From a candidate division Zixibacteria bacterium RBG-1 (lineage in GTDB: Bacteria; Zixibacteria; MSB-5A5; DSPP01; RBG-1), in the NCBI GenBank assembly GCA_000447245.1, contig AUYT01000001.1, positions 1 to 40,824 on the forward strand: a DNA stretch of 40,824 nt, written 5' to 3'. Below are positions 24,465 through 34,016 of this stretch, one piece after another; positions within the stretch are counted from its first letter, which is position 1, and each line of letters starts with the position of its first letter. The notes beneath the pieces were generated by a model. That model searched no databases. It was given only the letters and a program-made list of their open reading frames with translations, and was not told where the DNA came from. Position numbers and translations under genes: made by a program.

Positions 24465-24959
24465 ATGAAGGGAAGTTTAGTTTTATTTTTAATTTTAGGA
24501 TTAGGAATTATTGCCTCAGGTTTGGGTGTGGCTTTACTTCGCAATTTATTTCATTCGGTTTTGGCTTTGGCTTTGGTTTTGATTTTAACCAGTGCTCTGT
24601 ATCTGACTTTACAGGCTGAGTTTGTGGCTATGGTGCAAATTTTGCTTTACACCGGAGGAGTGGTGACTTTAGTGGTCTTTGCCATCATGCTGACACAGAA
24701 ATTGGCCGGGAGTAAACTTACCCAGATGAGTCGCTCGGTTTTCAAAGGTTTTGTAATTTCAGCAGCTATGGCATCATTGATAATTTATTTGATTCTCAAA
24801 TATCAGAAGCCCACCACACCCCAAGCTTTTCCCCAGGAGTTGACCTATTCTTTAGCTCAATTGCTTTTAAACGAATTCGTTTTTCCCTTTGAGATTTTGA
24901 CTCTGGCTCTTTTGGCGGCTCTGATTGGAGCCTTGGTCTTAGCCCGGGAGGAAAATTGA
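24465..24959 (+). CDS. nuoJ: Complex I subunit J
   Basis: A 164-residue membrane subunit with five hydrophobic segments. FHSVLALALVLILTSALYLTLQAEFVAMVQILLYTGGVVTLVVFAIML is the typical NuoJ core containing the pi-bulge helix. AAGGAG precedes the ATG. Its stop overlaps the TTG start of nuoK. Confidence 0.94.
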   Translation: MKGSLVLFLILGLGIIASGLGVALLRNLFHSVLALALVLILTSALYLTLQAEFVAMVQILLYTGGVVTLVVFAIMLTQKLAGSKLTQMSRSVFKGFVISAAMASLIIYLILKYQKPTTPQAFPQELTYSLAQLLLNEFVFPFEILTLALLAALIGALVLAREEN

Positions 24960-25255
24960 ACCTTTCCTTTTATCTGATTTTATCAGCTCTGCTTTTCAGC
25001 TTAGGATTTTTTACGGTTATAACCAGAAAAAATGCCATTGGGATTTTGCTGGGGATTGAACTTTTGATCAATGCGGTTAATATAAATTTTATAGCTTTTG
25101 CTAAATACTTAGGGAATCCAGTGGGAGTGGTATTCGTTCTATTCACCATTGCTCTAACCGTGGCTGAAGTGGCTATAGGTTTGGCGATTGTAATTTTGAT
25201 TTTCCGGGTGCGGAAAACAGTAGAGGCAGATCAAATCGATTGGCTGAAAGGATAA
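24956..25255 (+). CDS. nuoK: Complex I subunit K
   Basis: A 99-residue three-helix membrane subunit. GILLGIELLINAVNINFIAF carries the conserved membrane glutamate in helix 2, and the second acidic residue lies in TVAEVAIGLAIVI. The start is TTG, overlapping the nuoJ TGA. No ATG is available near this position, so coupling to nuoJ translation is likely. Confidence 0.94.
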   Translation: MNLSFYLILSALLFSLGFFTVITRKNAIGILLGIELLINAVNINFIAFAKYLGNPVGVVFVLFTIALTVAEVAIGLAIVILIFRVRKTVEADQIDWLKG

Positions 25256-25256
25256 A

Positions 25257-27098
25257 ATGAATTCAAACTCCATCTTGGTCTTTCTGGTTCTTTTGGCTCC
25301 TTTTTGGTCTACTTTGGTTTTGACGGTGGTCTATCCATTGAGGCGTTCCGGAAAACCGGCCGGGATTTTTTCCATTCTGTGTATTTTGGGCTCTTTAGTA
25401 TTCTCCCTAATTCTTTTGTTTTCAAAGAACTTTGATTTTTCTTTCAATTTCAGCTGGCTACCCAGTTTATCCGGACCCATGGCTCAAGTGGGGTTCTGGT
25501 ATGATAAAATTTCGGGTATGATGATTATAGTAGTTAGTTTGGTGGCTTTGATGGTTCAGATTTATTCTCTGGGGTATCTATCCTCTGAGACTAAGCCTTC
25601 TTTAGGCAGATATTTTTTGTACCAATCTTTGTTTGCTTTTTCGATGTTGGGTCTGGTCTTGGCCAATAATTTTTTGGAGCTTTTCATCTTCTGGGAACTG
25701 GTGGGGCTTTGTTCTTATCTTCTGATCGGTTTTTGGTATCATAAGCCCGAGGCGGCCAAAGCAGCAGTGAAAGCCTTTTGGGTGACTCGTTTTGGAGATA
25801 TTGGTTTGATTATTGCCATCATCTTGTTGTGGAATAAAACCGGCACCTTCGATTATCAAACCATTTTTTCTCTGGTAGAAAGCGGTGCTTTGGAACAAAG
25901 CTTTCTGATTCTAATCTCAATTTTAATCTTTTTGGGAGCTATGGGGAAATCAGCCCAGTTCCCTTTACATATCTGGTTGCCGGATGCCATGGAAGGTCCG
26001 ACCCCGGTTTCAGCTTTGATTCATGCCGCTACTATGGTGGCGGCTGGGGTGTATCTGGTGATTCGGCTGTTTCCATTTTTCCAAGCCTCTCCTTTCACTC
26101 TAAATCTAATTGCCTATATTGGGTCCTTTACCGCTTTATTAGGAGCTGTCTTAGCCAGCAAACAGGATGATATCAAACGAGTTTTAGCTTATTCTACAGT
26201 ATCGCAGTTAGGTTTTATGATGGCCGCTTTAGGAGTGGGTGCCTGGGTGGCTTCTTATTTTCATTTATTCACCCATGCTTACTTTAAAGCTTTGCTTTTT
26301 TTAGCTGCCGGAAGTGTGATTCATGCGGTGGGAAGTAATTCACTTTCTGCCATGGGAAAATTAGCCCAGAAAATGAAATGGACTTCTATGGGATTCTTAT
26401 TTGGGGCTTTGGCTTTGTCTGGAGTTTGGCCCTTTTCCGGCTTTTTTTCCAAAGATGAGATTTTATTAGGCGTAATTACCTCAGGTAAAATAATTCCTTC
26501 AATTTTTTTGCTTTTAACTACTTTCCTTTCCGGATTTTATATCTTTAGAGTAATCTTCTTAGCTTTTTTCAGCACAGCTAAAAGCCAAATTCATCCTCAT
26601 GAGTCTCCCAAGGTGATGCTTTTTCCTATCTTAATTTTGGCAGCTTTGGCTTTATCTTCCGGCTTGATTCAACAAAATTTTTTGAACTTCTTGGAAGAAA
26701 CCCCTACTTGGCACTCTTTTTCGGCCCTCAAAGTAATTGTTCCAGCTATTTCTTTGGGCTTGGGCATTCTGGGAATATTTTTGGCCTGGCTGTTTTTTCA
26801 AAAACAAAAGAAAGTCCCCCAGGTACTGGCTTTAAGCTTAAGACCAATTTCTAAAGCGATAGATAATAAATTTTACTTAGATAATTTCTACGAATTTATG
26901 TATGCCCAGGGAATGCTTCTACTTTCCTTTCTGATTGGCTGGATAGATCGATACTTGGTAGACGGAATGGTAAATTTAGCCGCCTGGTCAACCGGAAGGT
27001 TAGGAGTGCTTTTAAGAGTATTTCAAACCGGCAAAGCCCAGGATTACTTAATCGGTATCGGCTTAGGAGTCTTAATTTTAATCATCTGGATCTTATAA
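25257..27098 (+). CDS. nuoL: Complex I subunit L (antiporter-like proton channel)
   Basis: A 613-residue antiporter-like subunit with about 15-16 helices. The core FWELVGLCSYLLIGFWY and GAMGKSAQFPLHIWLPDAMEGPTPVSALIHAATMVAAGVY carries the conserved Glu and Lys residues of the proton path. AYSTVSQLGFMMAALG and the terminal lateral-helix region follow. It is encoded one base after nuoK and directly abuts nuoM. Confidence 0.96.
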   Translation: MNSNSILVFLVLLAPFWSTLVLTVVYPLRRSGKPAGIFSILCILGSLVFSLILLFSKNFDFSFNFSWLPSLSGPMAQVGFWYDKISGMMIIVVSLVALMVQIYSLGYLSSETKPSLGRYFLYQSLFAFSMLGLVLANNFLELFIFWELVGLCSYLLIGFWYHKPEAAKAAVKAFWVTRFGDIGLIIAIILLWNKTGTFDYQTIFSLVESGALEQSFLILISILIFLGAMGKSAQFPLHIWLPDAMEGPTPVSALIHAATMVAAGVYLVIRLFPFFQASPFTLNLIAYIGSFTALLGAVLASKQDDIKRVLAYSTVSQLGFMMAALGVGAWVASYFHLFTHAYFKALLFLAAGSVIHAVGSNSLSAMGKLAQKMKWTSMGFLFGALALSGVWPFSGFFSKDEILLGVITSGKIIPSIFLLLTTFLSGFYIFRVIFLAFFSTAKSQIHPHESPKVMLFPILILAALALSSGLIQQNFLNFLEETPTWHSFSALKVIVPAISLGLGILGIFLAWLFFQKQKKVPQVLALSLRPISKAIDNKFYLDNFYEFMYAQGMLLLSFLIGWIDRYLVDGMVNLAAWSTGRLGVLLRVFQTGKAQDYLIGIGLGVLILIIWIL

Positions 27099-28634
27099 AT
27101 GAAGTTTCCCATTTTATCCATGATTGTCCTTTCTCCTTTTTTGGGAGCAATACTGATTACTTTTTTAGGTAAGAAGAGACCCAAATTAGTCCGGCTGGTG
27201 GCTACAATTACCACCAGCATTTCGCTTTTATTATCCCTTTATCTGCTATTTATTTTTGATAAATCTATTCCAGGGTATCAATTTTTGGAAAAGATAAATA
27301 TGGTGGAGAGTTTAGGGCTTTCCTATACCGTAGGGATAGATGGTATGAGTTTGGCTTTAGTTTTACTTACCGCCATTATTATTTTTTCCGGTGTTTTCGC
27401 TTCCTGGACTATCAAAGAAAGAGACCATGAGTTCTATGCTTTGCTTTTGGTTTTGGTAACCGGAGTTTTTGGGGTTTTTGTTTCTTTGGATCTGCTGTTC
27501 TTTTTTTTGTTTTATGAACTTTCAGTTTTACCCATGTATCTTTTGATAGGTATCTGGGGCTCTTCCAAAAAAATTCCTCCTAAAGGTCCCATGGCCAAGA
27601 TGATTATAGATTTAGGCCTGGGGAGAAAAGAATATGCAGCTATGAAGTTGACTTTGTATTTGCTGTTTGGCTCAGCTTTCATTTTGGTAGGAATTTTGGC
27701 TTTATATTTCAAAGCTCCCCACCCCACCTTTTCAATAATCGAGCTGGAAAAATTTAGTTTTCCCTTGGGTTTTCAAAAACTGGTATTTTCATTCTTTTAT
27801 TTTGGATTCGGAATTTTAGCCGGCATCTGGCCCTTTCACACTTGGTCCCCAGACGGACATGCTTCAGCACCCACCGCAGTTTCGATGCTGCATGCCGGGG
27901 TTTTGATGAAGTTAGGAGCTTATGGGGTGGTGCGACTAGGGATGGGATTGTCGTCAGATGGAGCTTCTGAATTAGCCATAATTGTGGGCACTATCGCCAT
28001 CATCAATATAGTGTACGGAGCTTTTTCAGCCATGGCTCAAACTGATTTAAAATATGTAATCGCCTATTCTTCGGTTTCACATATGGGGATTGTGATGTTG
28101 GGGGCCGCCACCTTAACCGAAGTAGGGATGAATGGGGCTATTTTTCAGATGTTCGCACATGGGATTATGACCGGTTTATTTTTTGCCATTGTCGGTTTAG
28201 TATATGAAAAATCTCACACCCGGGAAATTAGAGAGATGGGAGGATTTGGCAAAAAAATGCCCGGAGTGGCTACTGCTTTTGTAATCGGCGGGCTTTCTTC
28301 TTTGGGCTTACCCGGCCTTTCCGGATTTGTGGCCGAAATTTTGACCTTTTTGGGTGCCTGGAAATCTTCTTTTCAATGGTGGCTTTTTCCGGCGGTGCTG
28401 GGGACTTTTGTAACCGCGGTGTATGTCTTGCGGGTGGCCAAGCTGATCTTTTTTGGTCAGCTGGATGAAGGGCGTTATTCACATCTTTCGGATGCTCAGG
28501 GGCCGGAATGGGTCAGCTTAATTTTGTTGAGTGCCATTTTAATAATCTTTGGGTTCTTACCTTTTGTTTTGCTTTATCCCATTGACATAACCAGCGTGGG
28601 ATTAATCCATAAAATTATGGGGCCAGGGCCATGA
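27099..28634 (+). CDS. nuoM: Complex I subunit M (antiporter-like proton channel)
   Basis: A 511-residue antiporter-like subunit. FFFLFYELSVLPMYLLIGIWG includes the essential helix-5 Glu. GIWPFHTWSPDGHASAPTAVSMLHAGVLMKLGAYG and AYSSVSHMGIVMLG match NuoM, and the length is normal. Its stop overlaps the nuoN ATG. Confidence 0.96.
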   Translation: MKFPILSMIVLSPFLGAILITFLGKKRPKLVRLVATITTSISLLLSLYLLFIFDKSIPGYQFLEKINMVESLGLSYTVGIDGMSLALVLLTAIIIFSGVFASWTIKERDHEFYALLLVLVTGVFGVFVSLDLLFFFLFYELSVLPMYLLIGIWGSSKKIPPKGPMAKMIIDLGLGRKEYAAMKLTLYLLFGSAFILVGILALYFKAPHPTFSIIELEKFSFPLGFQKLVFSFFYFGFGILAGIWPFHTWSPDGHASAPTAVSMLHAGVLMKLGAYGVVRLGMGLSSDGASELAIIVGTIAIINIVYGAFSAMAQTDLKYVIAYSSVSHMGIVMLGAATLTEVGMNGAIFQMFAHGIMTGLFFAIVGLVYEKSHTREIREMGGFGKKMPGVATAFVIGGLSSLGLPGLSGFVAEILTFLGAWKSSFQWWLFPAVLGTFVTAVYVLRVAKLIFFGQLDEGRYSHLSDAQGPEWVSLILLSAILIIFGFLPFVLLYPIDITSVGLIHKIMGPGP

Positions 28635-30043
28635 AAATTTTTTACTTGGAAATTCTGGTTTTGGCTTTGGCGTTCTTGATTTTTGTGGTGGATCTGGTTT
28701 TTAAAAAACAAAGAGCCAATTTGATTCCCTGGGTTGTCTCCGTGGGACTTTTTTTTATTCTTGGTCTCTCCTTTATTTATAAACCCCAGGGAAGTTTTTT
28801 TTCCGGGGCCGCGGTTTCTGACTCCTTAGCTTTATTTTTCAAAAAATTATTTCTCATGGCCGGTTTTATCAGCTCCTTAGGGGTTTTTTCTTTTGCTCCG
28901 GAACGGTTTTCAAAAAGACAGATGGAGTATTTCTTTTTGCTTTTGGTCTCTTTGAGCGGGATGATGTTGGTTTCCGGCGCAAAGGAATTGATTTTTCTTT
29001 TTGTAAGCTTTGAGATTATGAGTTTTCCCTTGTATGTCTTGGCCGGATTTTTAAAAAAAGAAGCTTTCAGCGTAGAAGCAGCTTTGAAATTCTTTCTGTT
29101 GGGGACAGTCTCCTCAGCTTTAATTTTGTATGGCTTTTCCTTTGTGTATGGAATGACCGGCAGTACCTATTTAGATAAAATAAACACGGCTGCCGGAAAT
29201 CTCTCTGGTCTTTTTTATTTAGGCATCAGTTTAATCTTAGCCGGTTTCTGTTTTAAAATTGCCGCAGTTCCCTTTCATATGTGGGTGCCGGATACCTATC
29301 AGGGAGCTCCCACACCTTTTGTGGCATTTTTGTCGGTGGCTCCCAAAGCAGCGGGATTTGTGGTTTTACTGAGACTTTTTTGGGAAGGTTTTTTACCGGC
29401 TCAAAATTTCTGGCGACCCCAGATGATACTGCTTTCGGCTTTATCTATGATTGTGGGAAATCTGTTGGCTCTGCCACAAAAAAATATAAAAAGACTTTTA
29501 GCTTATTCAGGAATTGCTCATATCGGCTATGCGCTTTTGGGTCTGTTAGTGGTCACCCATTATGGGATCTCCATGCTTTTATTCTATTTGGCGATTTACC
29601 TGTTCGCCAATATGGGGGCTTTTTTGATTGTAGAATTGGTTTACCGCACTCAAAAGTCAGATGAGCTGGAGGCATATGCCGGCTTAGCCCAGAGGTCGCC
29701 TTTAGTGGCCTTATGCCTGCTTTTATTTTTACTTTCCTTAGGAGGGATCCCTTTTTTAGCTGGTTTCTGGGCTAAGTTATATATCTTTCTGGCTGCGGCT
29801 CAACAGAAACTCTGGGGTCTGGTCTTTTTAGGGGCAGTTTTATCAGTGGTGGCTTTGTTCTACTATTTAAAAATAGCCCGGGTGATGTATATTCAAGCAC
29901 CTCTGACTGCAGAAAGATTAGTCAACAATAAAGCGATCTTAATTTCTATAATTTTGACTGTCATACCGCTTTTGATTTTCGGTCTGTATCCCAAACCTTT
30001 AGTGGAGCTGGTCAACCAAATCGCTCGCCAGTTTTTACCTTGA
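28631..30043 (+). CDS. nuoN: Complex I subunit N (antiporter-like proton channel)
   Basis: A 470-residue antiporter-like subunit with about 14 helices. SFEIMSFPLYVLAGF and KIAAVPFHMWVPDTYQGAPTPFVAFLSVAPKAAGFVVLLR are the hallmark segments, and KRLLAYSGIAHIGYALLG follows. It is the last gene of the por-nuo operon. The following 230-base gap holds a weak hairpin (CCCTT...AAGGG near 30051-30077) and then the next sigma-54 promoter. Confidence 0.96.
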   Translation: MKIFYLEILVLALAFLIFVVDLVFKKQRANLIPWVVSVGLFFILGLSFIYKPQGSFFSGAAVSDSLALFFKKLFLMAGFISSLGVFSFAPERFSKRQMEYFFLLLVSLSGMMLVSGAKELIFLFVSFEIMSFPLYVLAGFLKKEAFSVEAALKFFLLGTVSSALILYGFSFVYGMTGSTYLDKINTAAGNLSGLFYLGISLILAGFCFKIAAVPFHMWVPDTYQGAPTPFVAFLSVAPKAAGFVVLLRLFWEGFLPAQNFWRPQMILLSALSMIVGNLLALPQKNIKRLLAYSGIAHIGYALLGLLVVTHYGISMLLFYLAIYLFANMGAFLIVELVYRTQKSDELEAYAGLAQRSPLVALCLLLFLLSLGGIPFLAGFWAKLYIFLAAAQQKLWGLVFLGAVLSVVALFYYLKIARVMYIQAPLTAERLVNNKAILISIILTVIPLLIFGLYPKPLVELVNQIARQFLP

Positions 30044-30202
30044 CAAAAATTCCCTTTGATTTTTTAAGGTTTTAAGGGATTGACATTTTTTCGGCTGTTT
30101 TAATTTTTGAATAAGTAAGATGCGTACGACTTCCTTCGGGTTTGCCAACCAATTGAACAGCAATATGTTACCGCGACCGACTTTTCTGGAATTTGCGCTT
30201 AT

Positions 30203-30217
30203 TGGCAAAGATTTTGC
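30203..30217 (+). promoter_or_regulatory. Sigma-54 promoter of the nfn-kor operon
   Basis: TGGCAAAGATTTTGC matches TGGCAC-N5-TTGC with one change and exact GG-N10-GC spacing, and is followed by a T tract as in many sigma-54 promoters. The nfnA start is at 30276. With the site at 17171 it is the second such promoter downstream of the NtrC-type activator gene. Confidence 0.8.
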
Positions 30218-30275
30218 TTTTTAGACTGCAGGAGAGATAGGTTGGTAGTTTTATAAACCTAAATCGCCCAGAAAA

Positions 30276-31097
30276 ATGCCCAAAATATTAGAAAAAATTA
30301 CTTTGGCTCCTAAGATTCATCAACTCCGGTTTTGTGTCCCAGAGCTGGTGAAAAAAGCTTTGCCCGGGCAGTTTGTAATTTTACGAGCGAATGAATACGG
30401 AGAAAGGATTCCGATGTCAATTGCCCAGATGGACAAAAAAAAAGGAATTCTGACCATAGTAGTTTTAGAAGTAGGCAAATCAACGGCCCTTTTAGGAAGT
30501 TTAAAAACCGGGGATGAAATTTCCGACCTGTTGGGTCCCTTAGGTAACCCCACGGAAATGAAGCTTTTTGGAACTGTAGTCTGTGTAGGAGGTGGAATAG
30601 GGATTGCTCCTCTATATACTTTAATCGAAGGGTTTAAATCTTTGGGCAATAAAATCATTACCATCATTGGAGCTAAAACCAAAGAATCGGTTATCAAAGA
30701 GGAGGAATTAAGAAAGATTTCCGACCGAGTGCTTGTCACCACAGATGATGGGAGTTACGGAATAAAGGGTTTTGTCACTGATGCTCTAAAAGAACTTTTA
30801 AAAAATGAAAAAATAGATTTGGTCATGGCAGTAGGACCGGTGTTAATGATGAAAGCGGTCAGCCAAATGACTAAAGCATATAATCTCAAAACTTGGGTGA
30901 GCTTAAATCCGATTATGATAGATGGGACCGGAATGTGTGGCGGATGTCGAGTGCTAATTGATGGAAAGAACAAATTTGCCTGTGTTGATGGACCGGATTT
31001 TGAGGCTAGCTTAGTTGATTTTGACAATCTGATCCAAAGACAAAAATGTTATTTACAACAAGAAAAAACAGCTTATGCCAGATCCAATCAGCGTTAA
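30276..31097 (+). CDS. nfnA: NADH-dependent ferredoxin:NADP+ oxidoreductase small subunit (NfnA/SudB-like)
   Basis: A 273-residue flavoprotein. The FAD-binding RIPMSIA block near 44-50, the nucleotide-binding VVCVGGGIGIAPLYT near 101-115, and a C-terminal [2Fe-2S] site with Asp216, Cys221, Cys224 and Cys236 (DGTGMCGGC...CVDGP) all fit NfnA. With NfnB it forms the bifurcating transhydrogenase that couples ferredoxin and NADH to NADP(H). It overlaps nfnB by 23 bases and is first behind the sigma-54 promoter. An alternative role is as a partner of a glutamate synthase or sulphide dehydrogenase. Confidence 0.9.
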   Translation: MPKILEKITLAPKIHQLRFCVPELVKKALPGQFVILRANEYGERIPMSIAQMDKKKGILTIVVLEVGKSTALLGSLKTGDEISDLLGPLGNPTEMKLFGTVVCVGGGIGIAPLYTLIEGFKSLGNKIITIIGAKTKESVIKEEELRKISDRVLVTTDDGSYGIKGFVTDALKELLKNEKIDLVMAVGPVLMMKAVSQMTKAYNLKTWVSLNPIMIDGTGMCGGCRVLIDGKNKFACVDGPDFEASLVDFDNLIQRQKCYLQQEKTAYARSNQR

Positions 31098-32583
31098 CGG
31101 TACCGCAAATCAAAAAAAAGCGGAAATAATGCAGTTGATGCAGAAAGGGCGTCAAATTTCTCGAACGCCTATGCCGACTCAAGAAAAACTAGAGCGTCGA
31201 GCTAATTTTAAAGAAGTTAATTCCGGCTATTCCCCGATTCAGGCTATGCTGGAAGCCTCCCGCTGTTATCTGTGCCCTAAAGCTCCCTGTGTTTTAGGCT
31301 GTCCAGTCAATATCGATATCCCGGCTTTTTTAACTCTAATTGCTTTAGGAGATTTTAAAGGAGCTTTGAGAAAGATTAAAGAGTCCAATAGCTTACCGGC
31401 TGTGTGTGGTAGAGTCTGTCCCCAGGAAGAGCAGTGTGAGAAAGTATGTGTGTTGACCAAAAAATTTAAGTCGGTAGCTATTGGACATCTGGAAAGATTT
31501 GTGGCAGATTATGAGATGCAATCCGGAGAAATTGAGGTCCCAGAACTTCCTCCTCCCACTGGAAAAAAAGTAGCTATAATTGGTTCTGGTCCGGCTGGCC
31601 TAACTGTAGCCGGAGACTTGGCTAAATTAGGACATGCGGTGACGGTTTTGGAAGCTTTTCATGTCGCGGGAGGAGTTTTGATGTACGGGATTCCGGAATT
31701 TCGTCTCCCCAAAGGAATTGTGCAAAGAGAAATTACTTATTTGAAAAAATTAAAGGTGGAATTTAGACCTAATACTCTGGTAGGAAGGACAGTTACTATA
31801 CCAGAGCTTTTTGAACAAGGATATGATGCGGTCTTTATTGGTACCGGGGCTGGGCTGCCTCAATTTATGAATATTCCGGGAGAAAACTATAATGGAGTCT
31901 ATTCAGCCAACGAATTTTTAACTCGGGTAAATCTAATGAAGGCCTATGATTTTCCTCATTATGACACCCCGGTTTTAAAAGGGGAAAAAGTGGCGGTTAT
32001 TGGCGGCGGCAATACCGCTTTGGATGCAATTCGTTCAGCTTTACGCTTGGGAGCCAAACAGGCCATGATTGTTTACCGGCGTTCCGAGGCCGAAATGCCC
32101 GGTCGGAAGGAAGAATATGAACATGCCCAAGAAGAAGGGATAAATTTCAATTTTTTAACCGCTCCCAAAAGAATTTTAGGCAATCCAGACGGCTGGGTAA
32201 CAGGATTAGAATGTCAAAAAATGGAGTTGGGTGAAGCTGATGAGAGCGGTAGAAGAAGACCTATTCCGATTCCTGGCTCAGAATTTATTCTGCCGGTGGA
32301 TATAGTAATCATTGCCATCGGAACCACTGCCAATCCGGTGGTACCTAAAACTACTCCTGGACTAAGCACCAATAAATGGGGTTATATCTTAGCTGACCCA
32401 GAAACTGGTGCCACCAATATTCCGGGTGTTTTTGCCGGGGGAGATATTGTGACCGGAAGTGCCACGGTAATCTTAGCGGCCGGAGCCGGGAAAAAAGCGG
32501 CTGTAGCCATTCACAGTTATTTGGGTAATTTGGAAAAAAGTACAGAACTTTTGAGAGAGAACCAAAAGCAAATTCAAGGTTAA
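31075..32583 (+). CDS. nfnB: NfnB / glutamate synthase small-chain-like flavoprotein
   Basis: A 502-residue protein. An N-terminal two-cluster cysteine domain (CYLCPKAPCVLGCPVNIDIP and CGRVCPQEEQCEKVC) is followed by FAD-binding IGSGPAGLTVAG and NADPH-binding IGGGNTALDAIR domains. The C-terminal GVFAGGDIVTGSATVILA is also present. It is the large subunit that pairs with NfnA. The immediate linkage to nfnA argues for Nfn rather than a free-standing glutamate synthase. Confidence 0.91.
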   Translation: MPDPISVNGTANQKKAEIMQLMQKGRQISRTPMPTQEKLERRANFKEVNSGYSPIQAMLEASRCYLCPKAPCVLGCPVNIDIPAFLTLIALGDFKGALRKIKESNSLPAVCGRVCPQEEQCEKVCVLTKKFKSVAIGHLERFVADYEMQSGEIEVPELPPPTGKKVAIIGSGPAGLTVAGDLAKLGHAVTVLEAFHVAGGVLMYGIPEFRLPKGIVQREITYLKKLKVEFRPNTLVGRTVTIPELFEQGYDAVFIGTGAGLPQFMNIPGENYNGVYSANEFLTRVNLMKAYDFPHYDTPVLKGEKVAVIGGGNTALDAIRSALRLGAKQAMIVYRRSEAEMPGRKEEYEHAQEEGINFNFLTAPKRILGNPDGWVTGLECQKMELGEADESGRRRPIPIPGSEFILPVDIVIIAIGTTANPVVPKTTPGLSTNKWGYILADPETGATNIPGVFAGGDIVTGSATVILAAGAGKKAAVAIHSYLGNLEKSTELLRENQKQIQG

Positions 32584-32587
32584 ACTT

Positions 32588-32851
32588 ATGGACCAGAAGA
32601 AAACTGATGAAATCCTGATAAACGAAACTGAAAATGGGGTGTTGATAATTCTGCCGGAAAGGTGCAAAGGCTGTAATTTCTGCATTGAATTCTGCCCATT
32701 GCATGTTTTAGAATCAACCGCAGAACTGAACAACTTAGGATATATTCCTCCTCGACTCAAGCCCAACAGCCGTTGTACCACCTGTGGATTCTGCCAGTGG
32801 GTTTGCCCGGATTTTGCAATTTATTGTATCAAAAACAAAACCGTTCCATAA
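32588..32851 (+). CDS. korD: 2-Oxoglutarate:ferredoxin oxidoreductase delta subunit (ferredoxin-like)
   Basis: An 87-residue two-cluster ferredoxin-type protein with CKGCNFCIEFCP and CTTCGFCQWVCPDFAI. It opens the korDABC set, four bases after nfnB. It should connect the thiamine-diphosphate subunits to soluble ferredoxin. Confidence 0.9.
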   Translation: MDQKKTDEILINETENGVLIILPERCKGCNFCIEFCPLHVLESTAELNNLGYIPPRLKPNSRCTTCGFCQWVCPDFAIYCIKNKTVP

Positions 32852-32861
32852 ATAATTTTAT

Positions 32862-34016
32862 ATGAAAAATAATCATTTGCCTTTATCTCAAAGCCATTTC
32901 ATCAACGGCAACGAAGCCTGTGCCGAAGCTGCTCTTTTAGCTGGCTGTCGCTTCTTTGCCGGGTATCCGATTACCCCCTCCACTGAAATCGCCGAACATC
33001 TGGCAGAAAGATTGCCTGAAGTGGGCGGAATTTTTATCCAGATGGAGGACGAGATTGCTTCCATGAATGCGGTCTTAGGGGCGGTCTGGGGAGGTTTAAA
33101 AGGGATGAGTGCTACTTCTGGTCCTGGTTTTTCTCTGATGATGGAAAATATCGGTTTGGCAGTCATGACTGAAACCCCCTGTGTGGTGGTAGATGTCCAA
33201 AGAGGAGGACCTTCTACTGGTCTGGCTACTTTGGTAGGTCAAGGGGATATGATGCAAGCCAGATGGGGAAGCCATGGCTCTTATGAAATCATTGCTTTAT
33301 GTCCATCCTCACCACAAGAGTTTTTCTATCAGACCATTCAAGCTTTTAACCTGTCGGAGAAATTCCGAGTCCCGGTGCTTCTGATGGCAGATGAGATGGT
33401 AGGACATATGTCTGAAAAAGTGGTCATTCCACCCATCGAAAAATTAGAGATTTATCCGCGGAGATATACACTCAAACCTCCCGGCGAATATAAGGTCTAC
33501 CAGAGAGCGGAGAATGGTGTGCCGGAAATGGTTAAAGCCGGAGACGGATACCGAATTCACGTCACCGGGACTACGCATGACGAAAGGGGCTATCCTTTTA
33601 TGAATGAAGAAACTCAAAAAGAATTGATCCCTCGGTTGGTCGATAAAATTAGAAAAAATCATAAAGAATTAATTGACACCAAAGAATTTTTTACTGAAGA
33701 TGCCGAAGTGGTTTTAGTCGGCTATGGAATAACTGCCCGAACTTTAAGGTGGGTGGCGCACTTAGCCAGAGAAAAGAATCTGAAAGTGGGAGTGTTGAAA
33801 TTAAACATAGTTTGGCCCTTTCCGGATGAGGTGGTGCTGAATCTGGCGAAAAAAGTGAAAGCTTTGGTGGTGTGTGAGATCAATATGGGACAGATGGTCA
33901 GAGAAGTAGAAAGAGCAGCCAAAGGCTTTTGTGAAGTAAAGTTTATGGGTCATCCGGGTGGGGGGATGCACTCTCCTACTGATATTTTAGAAGCTGTCCA
34001 GCAGGTGAAAGCATGA
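32862..34016 (+). CDS. korA: 2-Oxoacid:ferredoxin oxidoreductase alpha subunit (Kor type)
   Basis: A 384-residue alpha subunit. GNEACAEAALLAGCRFFAGYPITPSTEIAEHLAERLP is the characteristic Kor/Vor-type opening, and SATSGPGFSLMMENIGLAVMTETPCVVVDVQRGGPSTG is the conserved substrate region. It converts 2-oxoglutarate plus CoA to succinyl-CoA with reduction of ferredoxin, or runs in reverse as in the reductive TCA cycle. Branched-chain 2-oxoacids are a possible alternative. Overlaps korB by 4 bases. Confidence 0.92.
   Translation: MKNNHLPLSQSHFINGNEACAEAALLAGCRFFAGYPITPSTEIAEHLAERLPEVGGIFIQMEDEIASMNAVLGAVWGGLKGMSATSGPGFSLMMENIGLAVMTETPCVVVDVQRGGPSTGLATLVGQGDMMQARWGSHGSYEIIALCPSSPQEFFYQTIQAFNLSEKFRVPVLLMADEMVGHMSEKVVIPPIEKLEIYPRRYTLKPPGEYKVYQRAENGVPEMVKAGDGYRIHVTGTTHDERGYPFMNEETQKELIPRLVDKIRKNHKELIDTKEFFTEDAEVVLVGYGITARTLRWVAHLAREKNLKVGVLKLNIVWPFPDEVVLNLAKKVKALVVCEINMGQMVREVERAAKGFCEVKFMGHPGGGMHSPTDILEAVQQVKA

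Noticed and set aside
30051-30077. Strong intrinsic terminator after nuoN
   Set aside because: The stem is only about 5 bp with a long loop and no clean U tract, so it is mentioned only as a weak hairpin.
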